Position numbers and translations under genes: made by a program
Assembly: GCF_034190915.1 (NCBI RefSeq)
Contig: NW_026947493.1
Coordinates: 41,162,501 to 41,226,500, forward strand
Origin: Cavia porcellus
Lineage: Eukaryota > Chordata > Mammalia > Rodentia > Caviidae
Direction: 5' to 3'
Length of the DNA stretch: 64,000 nucleotides
The notes under the pieces: generated by a model
Told to the model about the DNA's origin: nothing
Database searches by the model: none
The model's input: only the letters and a program-made list of their open reading frames with translations
In this document: positions 11,401 to 24,450 of the stretch, piece after piece
How the letters are laid out: every line of letters begins with the position of its first letter
How positions within the stretch are numbered: the first letter of the stretch is position 1

Positions 11401-12865
11401 TTTTTGCTGGTAGGAGGCAAGCCAGCTAGTCCTGAAAGATTCTACCTACATGCTTCAAGTAAAAGAACATTCTGTTTCTTATACTTTATTTATAGCATCA
11501 CTTCACTGTCCTCTGTTTCTCCTTTACCCTTGCCCATTGTCTGGTCATCTTTTCTTTTGTCTGGTTTCTTTTTCTATTAACTAGAGCTGGCTGTTGTATT
11601 TTTCTGTAAGGAGCAAAATACTAGATATTTTCAGTTTTAAGGACCTAGAGGCAAAAAACATTGTGTAGATATTTACACAAGAGGAGAAAAAAATTTCCAC
11701 GTACCTCTCATTAATGAACTTAAAATTAATAATTGACTATAATTTTGCATGTTGTAATTCATATTCAATTATTGGATCTGAAATTAATAAAATGAAGAGA
11801 ACAGGAATTAAGGGAGGGCCTGGCAGTCCCTGCAGGTGAGGTTCAAAATTAGTGTTCTAAGTCATTACGTTAGTTTCCAACAGTCACAAGTAGAATTTAT
11901 TCCTAGCTCACACGCCTAACAGAGAGGCACAGGTGGTAGTTGACCCACAGGTTGCTGCTGGCTCACCCCTGTTCTAAATAATCACAGTATTCACTCATTC
12001 TGTATGCTTTCTAACTGGTGGTCTTGAAATGAGCAAAAGAGAAAGGAATGTCTGGTTTCCACAGTAATGCTCATAATCTATATTTCCCTTCATGTCTAAA
12101 TTTTCCTTTTTTTCCTTTTTTTGGTTCTGTGCCCTTCTGTAATGAAGAGCACTCTTCTTGGCTGTGATGTATAGGTAACTTGGGTTTTAGTCCAAGGGAA
12201 TGATTTTAGTATTTCAGAAGACCCCTGTCCTTTACAGGTAAAGCTAGGAATGTCTCTTCAGCATTTATACATGTTGCTTATTGTAGAATATATGTAAATG
12301 ATACATATAACCTGGACACTTTATAACACTAACTATGTGTAACAAACTTCTATACATATTTTTTTCTGAAAAATGTATATCTGTTCTCTCATTTCATTAT
12401 AATTCCTTAAGTATTTTCTTATGATCATATAGACAATTTTAAAGTATAAAAATATAATGGCACATGGTATTCCAGTAGCTGCAAGCATGGCAAAAAAAAT
12501 ACTTGATAAAGTACCATTGATGGGGCACACCTTTTAATTTCACAATTAAATACAAATGCAAATATATATTAATGTGCAAATATATCCCTGAGGGGAAGAA
12601 CATAAGGATTTAAGATCCTTTACATTAAGATCAAAATAAATGTCGAACCATTTTTTAAGCTGAAGGTTTGCTCTGGAAGCACAATTTCTAACACTGGAAT
12701 AGGCTGAAGGGCTACCACAGAGTAGCTGGAGGGAGCACAGAGAAGCAGCTGCCAGCTTTGTATTCTGCCACCGTGAGGCAAACAGACTCGAGGTACAAGG
12801 AAACACTGAAATCGTATCTCTAGCATCTCACAATCTGCTTCTGTGTAGCCTCTGTATCTTAAATT
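11401..12865. other. Single-copy DNA, no gene seen
   Basis: Mostly AT-rich. Short overlapping minus-strand frames at 12546-12826 lack motifs. Confidence 0.45.
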
Positions 12866-12869
12866 GTAG

Positions 12870-12965
12870 CTTGGAACGGGCCTTAGAAATCATGAAACCT
12901 ACATTCTTTTTTTATAAATAAGAACACTGAGAAGTTAACCAAAATTTTCTTTGTAACTTTAGTGT
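12870..12965 (+). repeat. MIR fragment
   Basis: 'gggccttagaaatcatgaaacctacattc...ataaataagaacactgagaagttaacc' follows the MIR pattern 'ttacagatgaggaaactgaggctcagagaggttaa'. Strongly decayed. Confidence 0.45.
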
Positions 12966-14390
12966 ACTAGAGAAAATGTGGCTCTCCAGCACGTGTGGGA
13001 AAAAGTAGTGCAGTTTCTAAGAACTTTCAACTTCAGTTTTTGCTTATGCAGACAGTTTAAAGATTCATGGGCTCAGAAATTCAGCTCTGAGTCAGAGGGG
13101 ATTTCCAGCACTTACTGTGGAGACTCAATAGGTCTTTAGCTGACTCACTTGGAGGATGCTGATAAGCCTATCTTCTAGAAGTGAGTTCATTTCTTGTCCC
13201 AAGGCAAAGCTCAAGTGCTCACCAAACAAGAACCAATCCATCAGCCAAATAGCCAGTAAAGTAGAAAGAACATAGATTTAAGCATTAGTTTGGATTTCAG
13301 CTCTAAGGGAATGCCCATGAGCAATTCAGAGTGTCTCCCCCGTGAGGGAAAAAGAATAACATCCCTTTTTAGCAGTGTATTAAGGAACAATGAGATCGTG
13401 GCCTGAGATACCCAATAAGATATTACTGTTAATTCCCAATGTGCTTATATTCTCAAAAATTGATAATTTATGAGCTCAACTTGCTGGCAAAAGAATGACG
13501 GGAAGGAAATTAGGAAGAAGTTAAGACTAGATGCCGTTAATGTTACTCTAGAGTACTCGTAGTCTTTTACCACATGGCTCACATGTACCAGGGCCATGAG
13601 AATTAAAAAGATCAGCAACAGTCAATGCCTTGTAAGGTCCTTCTTTAAGACATCTATAACTGTTGTATTGATACAACCATCACTGAGCTAACCAAGTTCA
13701 GTGCAGGCTTGCATCAGCTTCACTCAGGTGCAAAGTGACAATATTTTACTTGCAATCTACATTACTGGCTTCTTGCTTTTTACTCCTGTGCTTCTTTGAT
13801 ACTAAAAAGAAGAGAGCCCGACTCGGAAATCCTGAACACTCAGACATGTTTCATCTCACAGTGCAGAGGAGTCAACATCCATAAAACTATCTCCATCCAA
13901 TACAACACAGGAACCTGTGCATAAAGGGTTCTTCCTCTGTGATCCTCCCATAGGAACTCAGACCTGTGTCACGTTTTCTCAAAACATCGTACCAAATTGT
14001 AGCCACTTTATTAAATGTGCTTGCATCTGTTTTCCCTCCATCCTTATCTCTTGTTTCAGCCCCCTGGCATCATATTCTAATTAAACTTTTAGAGTATTCA
14101 TAGCCTTTGTCTCAGAGAGATACAGGTTAAGACATGCCTACACCTATGGTTATCCAGAAGGATAACTTGTGGAGATGAAATGGACATTAGTTCACTTCAA
14201 GGATGAGATATTTCTATGAAAAAGGTCACTAATTGAATGAGACGATCTTTCCCAGGGATTCTAGACAAAGTCTTGAAATTCTTTTAACACTGTTGTAGAT
14301 AATCCTTCAACTGAATGAGGCTGATCCTTGAGACAGATTTCACTGACTACCTTGCATCCAATACTGGACCCAAATCTCAGTTATTAGCTA
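12966..14390. other. Single-copy DNA, no gene seen
   Basis: A stretch around 13255-13330 may be another MIR core, but is too decayed to call. Nothing else supported. Confidence 0.45.
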
Positions 14391-14470
14391 TGTTGCCTTC
14401 AAAAATCTTTTCAAATTTTTCTAAACCTTAATTTTCTCATCCAAAAAATGGATATAAATGGTTTTACATT
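14391..14470 (+). repeat. MIR fragment
   Basis: 'ttttctaaaccttaattttctcatccaaaaaatggatataaatgg' corresponds to the MIR block 'cctcagtttcctcatctgtaaaatggg'. Confidence 0.5.
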
Positions 14471-15585
14471 AATATTAAGCATACTTAATATGCTTAACTA
14501 ATTTATTTATTGGATGTTTAATAATGTAAACATTTAGCAAAACATGGGTACGCAATAAATTCTCCATACATGTAATACTATTCTCCCTTGCTTTTATTTT
14601 AAAATGCAACCATTAAGAAAAAGTGACTACAATCATTGTCGAAACTTGGTAATTTAACAGATTTGTAAAATATTTGTAAAAAATGATACAATAATTCATA
14701 TCTCATTGCTCATCGAGGATCAAATGAAATGATATATAAGCCATAGTAATGTTTTCAGTAGTAACAGTAGCTTTATTTTAAATGAAAAATTCTGTGCTCA
14801 AGGCTATGAGCTCATTGTCACCTAGCTGGTAAAGACAGAGTCCTTGCATCCTACTCCTTCTATCAAATTGCCAGATCTGGAACTTCATACAGCTTTACCA
14901 CCACTGTTAGATTACAAACCCAGGGAGGGTCTGTTGATGAACGATTGCCAACCCAGCTCAACAAGCACCACAGTCCAGCTGTACTGCTGGAAGACAAAGA
15001 AGGAGGAACAAAATAAGGAGCTTTCCAGCTCTGCCAGCTCTGGAACTCAATGATGGAGGAAGAAAATGACCACAGAAATTCTAATCTGCTGGTACTCACC
15101 AGAATAAAAGATGTACTCAGGAATGTCACAAACAAGCTACCATATCAGAGGAGAAAACATAAACAAAATGCAAAATGTCATTAATTGCTTATTCTGAGTT
15201 AAGAAATTCTCTCTCCAAACCAAAATTAAGCTTCTGAGCAACTCTGCTATCACTTTTAATAGATGGACAACTTTTTATTACTAAACTTCCTATATATCTA
15301 AAGTTTTGACACAATTTTGCAAAAATAATTCCAGAAATAAATTTCCAAAAATAAATTTATTAACTGCATAAGAAATACATAAGAAAATAAGGAATGGCCA
15401 CCAAGGATGAACAATTGTTGAATTACAAGAACTAGCAAATACAGAAACTGATACATACATTATTTATAAGAAAATATATGGAAATATGATCAGATTACAA
15501 TATGAGTAAAGGATGTTAAGATTTTTATGAAAATGGAAATTCAGACCTGGAATAGATCTTACAGATTATGAAACATAAAATTCTT
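14471..15585. other. Single-copy DNA, no gene seen
   Basis: Frames at 14844-15053 (+) and 14863-15135 (-) oppose each other and show no domain. AT-rich otherwise. Confidence 0.45.
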
Positions 15586-15587
15586 TA

Positions 15588-15685
15588 TATTATGGGCAAG
15601 GACACTGAAGCTCAGAATAGTTAAATCAATTTGCATTTTAGATAAATACCTAATTAGTGAGAAAGATACTGCTGGTTAAAAATTC
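15588..15685 (+). repeat. MIR fragment
   Basis: 'ggcaaggacactgaagctcagaatagttaaatcaatttgc' matches the MIR 'aggaaactgaggctcagagaggttaag' block. Confidence 0.5.
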
Positions 15686-15899
15686 AAGAATCTTTTAACG
15701 CTGAGCTCCAAACTAAATATTCTTTCCACTTCCATAGTTGTATATCATGGAAAATATGAACTATTTTAGGGAAAAACAGAAAATTTTCAACATGAGTTCA
15801 TCATATTATTTTCAGTTTTTATGACCGAGAGGACCAATATTTCCAAAAGTATTTTATAGCCTTTAAAGGTGAAATAGCAAACTAAGATCTCTACAGTTA

Positions 15900-17190
15900 T
15901 AATTCATAATAAGCATTACTGTAACAAAAATAAAATTATAGGACAATGGAACATTATGGAAGGTCCAGAAATAAGCCTATACATACATAGTTAACTGATC
16001 ATAAATAAGAATGATAAGAAAATCAGTAAAGCACACACATATACACAAAAACATATAAACAAATGGGGAAAGGAGAGTCCTTTTTATAAACAGTTTTTGT
16101 AAAACTGGTTATCGACATACAAAAGAGTAAAATTGGAGGGTTATTTTAGAGAAACATGGGTAACTCAAAATAGACTAAAGAGTTTATCACAAATTCTAAA
16201 AGTACAGAACATTTAGAAGAAAGTCTATATGCTTCTGGACATTGGGTTTGACACTGTATTTTCAGATACGACAGCGTAAATACAGACAGCAAAAGTAAAC
16301 TACATGAAATTACTTAAAGTTAAAACGCTTCTGAACAATAAAAGAAACATTCAACAAGTGAAAAGTCAACCTACATAATAGGAGAAAGCTCAACAAACAT
16401 TTATATCAAAAACATAAAAACAACCAACAAACATATGAAGAGATGCCAAAACTCCTCAGTTAGCAGGGGAATGTAAATCAACATCATGATGAAATATTGC
16501 CTCCCACTTGTTATGAAAAAAGTTAATAGGTGATAGCAAGTTGGTAGAGAATAGAGAACTCTCGGACACTGTTGGTCAGGATACAATCTGGTATAGCTGC
16601 TGTGGAAACAAGTATGGTGCTTCCAATAAAAGTTGACATACAATTATCATCTGATCCAGCAAACTGATATCTGGATGTATTACACAAAGGAAATGAAATC
16701 GGCACCCTGAAAAGATAGCAATACTCCGGCATTCACTGCAGCACTACTGACAGTAGAGAGGATGTAAAACTCATAAAATATCATTCGTTCTTTAAACATC
16801 TTGTCATTTGGGACAACATAAGCACACTTGAAGGACATTATGTTAAGCAAAACAAAGCAGTTATAAAAAGACAATATTGCAAGATATCACCTTTGTATAG
16901 GCTCCAAAAAGTGGAACACAGAGAAACAGAGTAGAACAGTAATGGTTGTGGACGGAGGTCAGAAATAGCAAGATACTAGTAGAAGTGTCCAAACTTTCAG
17001 TTATCAAATAAAGCTCTAGAGAACTAATATATAGCGTGTTAGCTATAGTTAATAATAATGTGGTATATACTTGGAATGTATTGCGTATATATTAAATACT
17101 CATAGTTACTATGAAAGGTGATAGACATATACATTAACTTAGTTTTGGCAAATATTATAGAAGTGCACATATATAAAAGCACAATTTTGT

Positions 17191-17223
<33 letters not shown>

Positions 17224-17285
17224 GTATACTACACACATATATGTATAGTTTTTAGGTATCAATCATATCTCAGTAAAGTTGGGAG
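15900..17285 (+). repeat. Old L1 (L1M-like), ORF2 3' half plus 3' UTR
   Basis: A near-continuous decayed match to mammalian L1. It starts with 'gaccaatggaacagaatagag'-like text near 15945, then 'aaagtaaactacatgaaattacttaaagttaaaacgcttctgaac', then the '...ctggtatagctgctgtggaaaca...' region. After 'gaaggacattatgttaagcaaaac' comes a 3' UTR ending 'tcaatcatatctcagtaaagttgg'. Many stops break it. A (TA)n array interrupts the UTR at 17190. Confidence 0.8.
17190..17218. repeat. (TA)n microsatellite
   Basis: About 28 bp of pure TA inside the L1 3' UTR. Confidence 0.9.
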
Positions 17286-18565
17286 AGGGACTTCATTAAA
17301 AGAACACTCATTTCCTCAAATGGATTGAAAACATTTAAAACTATGTTTATTAAGTAAAGAATTACCACTCAGGTAGAAAAGACTTGAAATTATCCAACCA
17401 AAAAGAAAGTAGCAAACACATTCTTTGGGAAAATACACCTGCTCCCTGCTGACCCCCTAAAGCCCCAATTATTGGCATGTGTTTTACAACAGAATGCACA
17501 TAAACCAGAATATATTTAGGTTTGGTCTATTTCTAGTCACACAAGCTTTATTTCCTAAAGAAGACTTCAAATTACCATTTTGGTTTGTTCCCCAAAATTT
17601 CAGCACTCCATATGGTTTCTCTAACTCCCATCTTCCTCACAAGACCTTGTGTGAACTGTGTACAGTTCCGTCTTCAAACCCTCCGCTAGTATGTGTATTC
17701 CACGGTGAGGAGACATACAAGGCTTGAAAGAGAAGGAGGAAATCAGAGAGGCAGAATGATCCAAAACTGAGCTTCTGAACTGTTTTCCACATTTTCAAAC
17801 ATGAAAATTTCTTTAGTTTGTTAAAGCTGTTATAAATGATGGCAGAGAATACACACATTCAGCTTATAGGAACTCATACAGTATGATAGTTATCCTTATT
17901 GGGGTTTCAAAACCTACCGTAGCAGGGATTTTTTTGGTGCACAAATAAAAATATAATAGTTACAATTTTATCTTACTCAAAACAATTATTTTTCAAATGT
18001 GTGAGTCATAAAAAAGAATCCAGAGGAGATATTAAAATTATTTTAATCTGATATAAAAATAAACCTAACTCTTCAGGAGAGATCATACTGATTTTCTTTG
18101 CTGGACAGTCTCCAGTTAAAGGTTTAATGATCAATTTTACTTATATTAACCAAATAAATGCCCTCAAATTCTAGAATTAGTATAACATTGATAATTACTT
18201 ACATGAAATGAAAATACGATAGTGAATTATTAAGACAAATGGGGTTAGTTTGAGAAAATAAAACATATATGCATAGCAAATGTGTTATTTCATTTAGTTA
18301 TCACACACTGAAGCACTGGTGAAATAATGCAATGATCTACTGTTACCAAATGGTGTGGTACAAATCTACACAGACTCAAGGCATAATTTATATTTAATAG
18401 TTGATAACTTTATAGAGAGGAAACCATATATCATGGCTCTCATTCATAAAAGTACAAACCCATCTAGTCATCATTTAGGTAACTGTTTTATGAATTGATC
18501 TCATTAACAAAATTAATTAAAAGATTGTATAATATTTTTCTTTCAAAATATCACCTGTACTTATT
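17286..18565. other. AT-rich single-copy DNA
   Basis: Frames at 17479-17727 (+) and 17637-17858 (-) overlap and show no motif. Nothing supported. Confidence 0.5.
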
Positions 18566-18580
18566 TCACTGTTCATTGTT

Positions 18581-18676
18581 GTTGTTGTTTTTGGGTTTTT
18601 TTGTACCAGGAATTGAACTCGCAAGCTCACACTTGCCAGGCAGGCACTTATGCCTCTGAGCTAAATCCTTAGCCCC
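18581..18676 (-). repeat. ID-type SINE, minus strand, with target-site duplication
   Basis: Antisense ID: (GTT)n/T-rich tail, 'gtaccaggaattgaactcgcaagc' (B box side) and 'gcctctgagctaaatcctta' (A box side), ending 'gcccc'. It is flanked by TCACTGTTCATTGTT (18566-18580) and TCACCATTCATTGTT (18677-18691), a 15-bp duplication with two mismatches, so it is moderately old. Confidence 0.85.
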
Positions 18677-18699
18677 TCACCATTCATTGTTATAAATAT

Positions 18700-19020
18700 A
18701 GATGAATATTATTTAGAAATTTTTTAACTAGCAGATAGATGGCTATAGTCAAGCACATATTAACAACACTTTAAAAACTAAATATAAGAAGTGAATAAAT
18801 AAGTATTTTTATCAAGGAGCAATTCTTTTTAATTTGCTTTTCAGGTATATTCCAATATATAATTTATTCATAATTGAATTTTTAATTTTTTTCTGTAAGT
18901 TCTCCAAGATAGGCAACTTTTTGAAAAGTCACATTTAATTTCACATTTAATTTCATGATTGACCTACAATCAAATTAAGCTATTCACATTAAAGGAGAGA
19001 GAAACAGTCCTCACTGATAG
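18700..19020. other. AT-rich single-copy DNA
   Basis: A 12-bp unit (CACATTTAATTT) is doubled near 18931. Nothing else. Confidence 0.45.
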
Positions 19021-19024
19021 CTTT

Positions 19025-19195
19025 TATGTTATAAGGACTTATTATATACTGTTTCATTTACTTTTCAGAACAAAATTATGTTAGTTCTCAATGTATTCAA
19101 TTTCTTTATGAAAAAATGGAAAAGCAGAGTAGTTAACTAATTTATCTAACATTATATGTTGGTAGGTAGCCAAGCCTAAATTTATTTTTTTTCTG
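19025..19195 (+). repeat. MIR fragment
   Basis: 'atgaaaaaatggaaaagcagagtagttaactaatttatctaacattatatgttggtaggtagccaagcc' aligns with the MIR 'gatgaggaaactgaggctcagagaggttaagtaacttgcccaaggtcacacagctagtaagtgg' segment. Confidence 0.55.
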
Positions 19196-19397
19196 ATTTT
19201 GAGCATAATCAAATCCCTCACTAGCCCATTAGAAAAATCATGCCAAGCCAAAACAAAATACTCAATGAATCACTTACTCTTGAGTGAGACTAGTTCCTGA
19301 TTGATTTTTCAATATAAACTGAAAACTGTATGGGAGTCATTACATCAAATTATCTAAACACATTTCATAGATTACCCCATCATATATCTCTGTGAAA

Positions 19398-19412
19398 ATT
19401 ATATATATGTAT

Positions 19413-19471
<59 letters not shown>
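19398..19471. repeat. (TA)n microsatellite with interspersed GTATA units
   Basis: Mixed TATATG and TA units followed by about 40 bp of pure TA. Confidence 0.95.
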
Positions 19472-19474
<3 letters not shown>

Positions 19475-19985
19475 TTTAAATGTTGTTCTTAATGCTTGTG
19501 ACCATTAATTAAAAATGCTCTTCTGGGCCAAACCCCCATTAAATTGTTATTGTTACAATCATTAAATTGAGCTAAATCAAATAAGCACATTACACAGTTT
19601 GATACAGTATTGTTAAATGTGAAAGTGAAAATTATTGGATTCTAACCCCACAGTGAGTGTACAGGAGGAGAAGACACCTGTTCCTTCAGTAAATTGTCAT
19701 GACAAACACAAATATCTATCTACACTTGCTTTCCTTCTGTTCCTCTAAGGTATAGTGATCTTCTCTCCACTCCCCCAAACGTTATCTTCACCGCTCCATC
19801 TCCATGCTGTGGACCTCCCGTCCACCTCTGTTGCCCACCTCCAGCTGCACAACAGAGCACACGTAAGATGTCTTCTCCCTGAAGACGAGGACCCTTCATC
19901 CTCCAGACACTGTGTCATGTCTTCTCAAAATAACACAGTCAAAAATACAGCCATTTTTATTGCTTAGTATTCTCGACTACTATCT
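19472..19985. other. Single-copy DNA, no gene seen
   Basis: A 70-codon plus-strand frame at 19755-19967 has no recognisable domain. Confidence 0.45.
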
Positions 19986-20042
19986 TGTGTATGTGTGTGT
20001 GTGTGTGTGCGCGCACGTGCATGTGTGCACATGTGCACATGT
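19986..20042. repeat. (TG)n/(GC)n alternating tract, Z-DNA-prone
   Basis: 57 bases alternate purine and pyrimidine without a break: TG repeats, then GCGCGC, then TGCACATG-type palindromes. A short G-run follows at 20050. Confidence 0.9.
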
Positions 20043-20059
20043 TTGTCTGTGGGGGGGCG

Positions 20060-22250
20060 TGTATACAGAGGTATTCATTTTTTATCACAGTGATCCTTAA
20101 AATCCATATTGAGAACCAGCCTGATCTAGTAACAAAGAGGAACACATAATCCCATGTGAGACTAGCAGTGCTATTACTATAGGTAGCACAGAGGAGGCCA
20201 GATGACCCCTCCCCTCCACTCACTGGAGTTTGCTTAACATCCTAGTGCTGGCCCTCCTTCCACAGCTACATGTAACAAACCAGAACATTACACAGAACAA
20301 ACACACTCATTGAAAACCCTTAACTCAAGATGATGCAACACTCTCTTAATCAGTAGTACTATCAATCTTACCTAGCAACCCAATAAATAGCAACCCAAGC
20401 TAAGATATATCTCCTTAGAAACCTAAAAGCCTGATTTATGTGTGTACCTCTTTTCTCCCCCCCCCAATATTGTTATGGTATCACTTTTCTGGTCATCATA
20501 CTTTTGTTCTTTACTGGCATGTATCTGATCAACCCGGAACATATTTTCAATGAATGTAGCTGTTTTTTTTTTTTTTTTAACCATTGAATGTTTGCTTGAA
20601 TTCTTCACTCACCATGCACAAAATCTATCTGCTATATCTATCTCACAGGATCACCATAGAACAAAAACAAACAAAAATAAAATCCACTTCTAAGTCTCAA
20701 AAATAATTTAAAAGATGAAACTGCTCTGTAAGCTGTAGATTTAGAGCTATAATGGCTCTCAGAGCTCCAGTTCAAGCTCCACAGTTTATAGATGTAGACT
20801 GTAAGGTACAAAGAAGGTGAAGAACTTGCCTTGAATTTCAGAGCAGAAAAATGGAAGAAATGACATAAGCACAGCTCTGCTGACAAACACGATAAAGATC
20901 TTCTTACTATATTCTACTGTTGTTGTAAACGCCTATTAAAGTGGAAATACTTTACACACTGAGTGTTTAAGGAGCCTTAATTTGTAGTAAAGTATTTACC
21001 TACCATAAAGAATAAAACTACTGAACCATAAACCCACTCAACATAACAAACATTTAAAAATAACACAAATAAAAACCACAGTGAACTCAAGAGTGACAGC
21101 CATACTTCGGCACTCACACGGTGCCCTGCACACTCAGATCATCATCAACCTACTAGGGCAACTGAACCTACAGCCTTGTGCTGGCCCTCAGGCTCCACAC
21201 AAAGCTGATTCTAGAGCTACACAAATATGATCCAAGGGAAATTTGAATACTTTTTTCTTCCTCTATAAACATCTCGGTAGAATTCAGAAATAATTCCAAT
21301 ATTAACGAAATCATTTAGGTCAATAATTAATGAGCAGCATCTAAATAAATGGAAGCTACCATGAACTACCTCATCTATGAGGATTTCAGTCTATGTTTGT
21401 TCTCCACCAGCCTGAAGTTTTGCAGACATATTACTCAGTCTATCAACTGAATCAAAATTCCAGATTAGCGATATGGGCATTGTGTAACTTCAATAATAAT
21501 TCTGGCACACTGTGAGAAACACTTGTTTAAAGACCAGAAGCTTTGTTAATTAGCATCCCATTTTTCTTTCTTTATATTGTCTGAACATTTTGACAGAATT
21601 CTCTGTTTCAAGGAACAGAAACCCAAACTGTATCAGTTCAAGGCACAGAGAGAAATGTGCTACAACTCGGAGCAGAGCTGAAACCAGACACATCAGGAAC
21701 AGAGTCTCAGAAATTTAGATCCCGACCCCTAACTGATTTGATGTCTGACTTCGCTTACTTTCCAGTCTATATTCTATGACCAATTTTTTATAATCACTCT
21801 GTGCCTGTCTCTCTTGACTCTCTTGTTCCGCTTGCTCTGCTCAAGCCCCATAGACACAAGCATAGTGCCATAACCATGATGTGCTACATTATCTCACTAA
21901 GCCTGTGTGAAAACACACGTGGAAAATATACAATTCTGCTAACAGGTCTCACTTTCATTTCATAATAACAAAGCTGGACAAAGCTCAATTCTTTCTGGCA
22001 ATCAGATATTGCCTGCTGCCATCACTTGACCACATGCTTGTTTCCCTCAAGTTATGGCAAATGTTTACCAGCTATTGCCAGGCCTGTAACTTTTGTAACT
22101 TCAGGACTTTAGAGGCATTGGATCTTCTTTAATAAAGCATTTTTTTACCTCTAAAGAAACCTTTAAGTCCATGCTGCCCTTCAATCAATTACTTTGACCC
22201 AGAAGATATCACCTTGATGCGGGTAACGTTTCATGCAGCTTGGGAAGGTG
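20060..22250. other. Single-copy DNA, no gene seen
   Basis: Contains a C-run (about 20458-20466) and a T-run (20562-20578). Frames of 60-90 codons are without motifs. About 21580-22060 has the look of an old interspersed element but I could not assign it. Confidence 0.4.
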
Positions 22251-23486
22251 CATCATCATCAGTTACAAGTTACATAATACATTTGGTCAAAAGCTGTCCT
22301 GAGCTGGCAGCTACCTCAATTCATTCCTGCTTATGTAACATGAATCATGAAAGTAGAACTGAATTTTTAAAACCAGCATACATGTATTAACTTGCTAAAG
22401 AAAACACTATGACAGAGTATTTCACAGACTTTGCATATTTCTTTGTTCCCAGCTCAAGTCTTAATTTAAAGCATAAGTGTAAGGATCAACTGTACTCCTT
22501 CCCTCTTTCCTTCTTTCTTCTATATCCAAGACAATATCAAATCAAACAGGTCCCACTCCTAAGAATTTGTCCAATGCAGCCCCACTATTAACATTCGTTT
22601 TATCTGTGACTCATCTCTATTTTGTGTAATGCACTTGTTGGAAACAGCCTTGAATCACTTTGTTAATACAAATTTATTCTAGAAACCGTAGGAATACTGT
22701 GGAATCTAATCTGTACATTTCTTTATTTGCTGAAACATTCACAAATAAGCTAGAAAAATTGTAGTAAACACATTGTCTACAACCTAAAGATTCCATCTAT
22801 CTACAGTTGGGTTTCAGCTTTGAGGTCTCTGCATCTGAAAACATTAAAAGTCTAACTGTATGAAAATTCTCAAGATTACAAGAGACAAGTTCCATATACA
22901 GACACAGAGAATTCTGATATAGAAAGAAAACACTAATATGAATCATCTTCTATTTAAAAAGTCAAAAACATGGCATTTGTATTTTTCTCATTTTGTTTAA
23001 AATGTGTGTTCTTTTGAGAATTGTGGGTATTAAGGCCATGTATTATTGCCTACAAATTTATCAGTTACAAGTTCCATGATATATATGGTCAAAAGTGTTT
23101 ACCCTTCTTTAGTTGACTCATGATTTCATATGTTCTAGGAATATTTTTATTCTTTGGCATGGTGCTATATACCATATGGCACAACAAACTGACAAGCAAA
23201 AGGGTAGAACTTGTTTGAAATATATACTCATATATATTTATCCATATGTGTACACATGTATATGTATATACACATATATATACATGCACATCTACAACAT
23301 AGGTAAAAGTATCATGTATGGCTACAAAAAAACACAACAGTAAAGTTACACATTATTTATATACTATACAATGTGGACTTTTTTGCCAATGTGAAAGAGG
23401 TCCTTCAAAAATCCAAAACAAGATTAAAAGTTCAATATGTACTTGAAAGTATTCGAGACATCTCAGTAACCACACTTTGCTACATC
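22251..23486. other. AT-rich single-copy DNA with a dispersed 36-bp repeat pair
   Basis: See findings for the pair at 22258 and 23060. About 23218-23285 is TATA/CATA-rich. No gene. Confidence 0.45.
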
Positions 23487-23503
23487 AAGAGTAAGCCTTT
23501 CTT

Positions 23504-23606
23504 GGGCTGGGGGTTTAGCTCAGCAGCATAAGCACCTGCCTTGCAAGCAGGCGGTCGTGAGTTTGATCCCTGGTACCGATAAAATATCAAAGACAAAAAA
23601 AAAAAA
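23504..23606 (+). repeat. Young ID-type SINE with perfect 17-bp target-site duplication
   Basis: Begins GGGCTGGGGGTTTAGCTCAG (internal Pol III A box), has B box-like 'gagtttgatccctgg', the end 'taccgataaaa' and an A tail. The duplication AAGAGTAAGCCTTTCTT is at 23487-23503 and 23607-23623 without mismatch. It is tRNA-derived but is not a tRNA gene: no anticodon arm can be closed and it ends in an A tail. It is the best-preserved SINE in the window and defines the active subfamily of this species. Confidence 0.95.
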
Positions 23607-23624
23607 AAGAGTAAGCCTTTCTTA

Positions 23625-24295
23625 CTCAATGTTTACTGTTGCTTTTCTAAGTACAATAATATCTGTAGCAATGTCAAATGCAGTAGGCTGCATAATCCAT
23701 TTACAAAGGCTTTTAAATTGAGAAACACACTAAACTTCTTCGATTAATCCCAAGAGGTTGAAAATATGCTTTCCTTTGGTTTTAGGTTCCTCAATATGGC
23801 ATTCCTTTGGAAAACAGTGATCTTGCATCAAATTTCACAAGTTTTCAGGAAGATTAAAGTGTTACTCTCAGTTTTTTCACAATACCTATGTCATGGGACC
23901 AGTTCCTGCATCATCTGTCTGACTCTCTCTTACACGTAAATATAGAATAGTCTAGACATTGACAACCCCAAGCACTCTGCTGAGCAAATAAGGTCTTGGA
24001 TGCAAAGCCAGTAAATCGGATAAGCAAACAGAGATGTATGTTTGACCACATTCTCCATCAAGTGTGGCTGTCACACAGTCTAATGTAGGAGGGAGGCAGC
24101 AGACCATTTATGCATGTTTTACTTTTTGAGACAATGTGCCTTTTTTAAAAAGTGTAGATGTATGTATATATTCATATCTTAGTTATATTTTTACTAAAAT
24201 GCTTAAAAGTTGTATTAGATTTTAATATGCTCATTTTTTGGCAAAAAGAAAGAGAATATATCAGAACATTGCTAAGGGAAAAAAAAACATTAAGA
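23625..24295. other. Single-copy DNA, no gene seen
   Basis: AT-rich; nothing supported. Confidence 0.45.
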
Positions 24296-24297
24296 GG

Positions 24298-24450
24298 TTA
24301 GTCTTGAAGTCAAGCAGTTTGAATTTGAACCCCAAATTCACTAACATTTTAGCTGTATGATGTTGGGAACTTATTTAACACTTACTGTCTACCTCTAAAG
24401 TGACTGCTATTGTGAGAGAGCATTCAATAAAATTCAATTTGCCATATGCC
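24298..24450 (+). repeat. MIR fragment
   Basis: 'aagtcaagcagtttgaatttgaaccccaaattcactaacattttagctgtatgatgttgggaacttatttaac' closely follows the MIR core 'ggagtcagactgcctgggttcaaatcctggctctgccacttactagctgtgtgacc'. Confidence 0.7.

Noticed and set aside
23504..23606. tRNA-like gene
   Set aside because: A and B boxes are present, but it is an ID SINE with an A tail and target-site duplication, without a foldable tRNA body. The same holds for 6132, 9879 and 18581.
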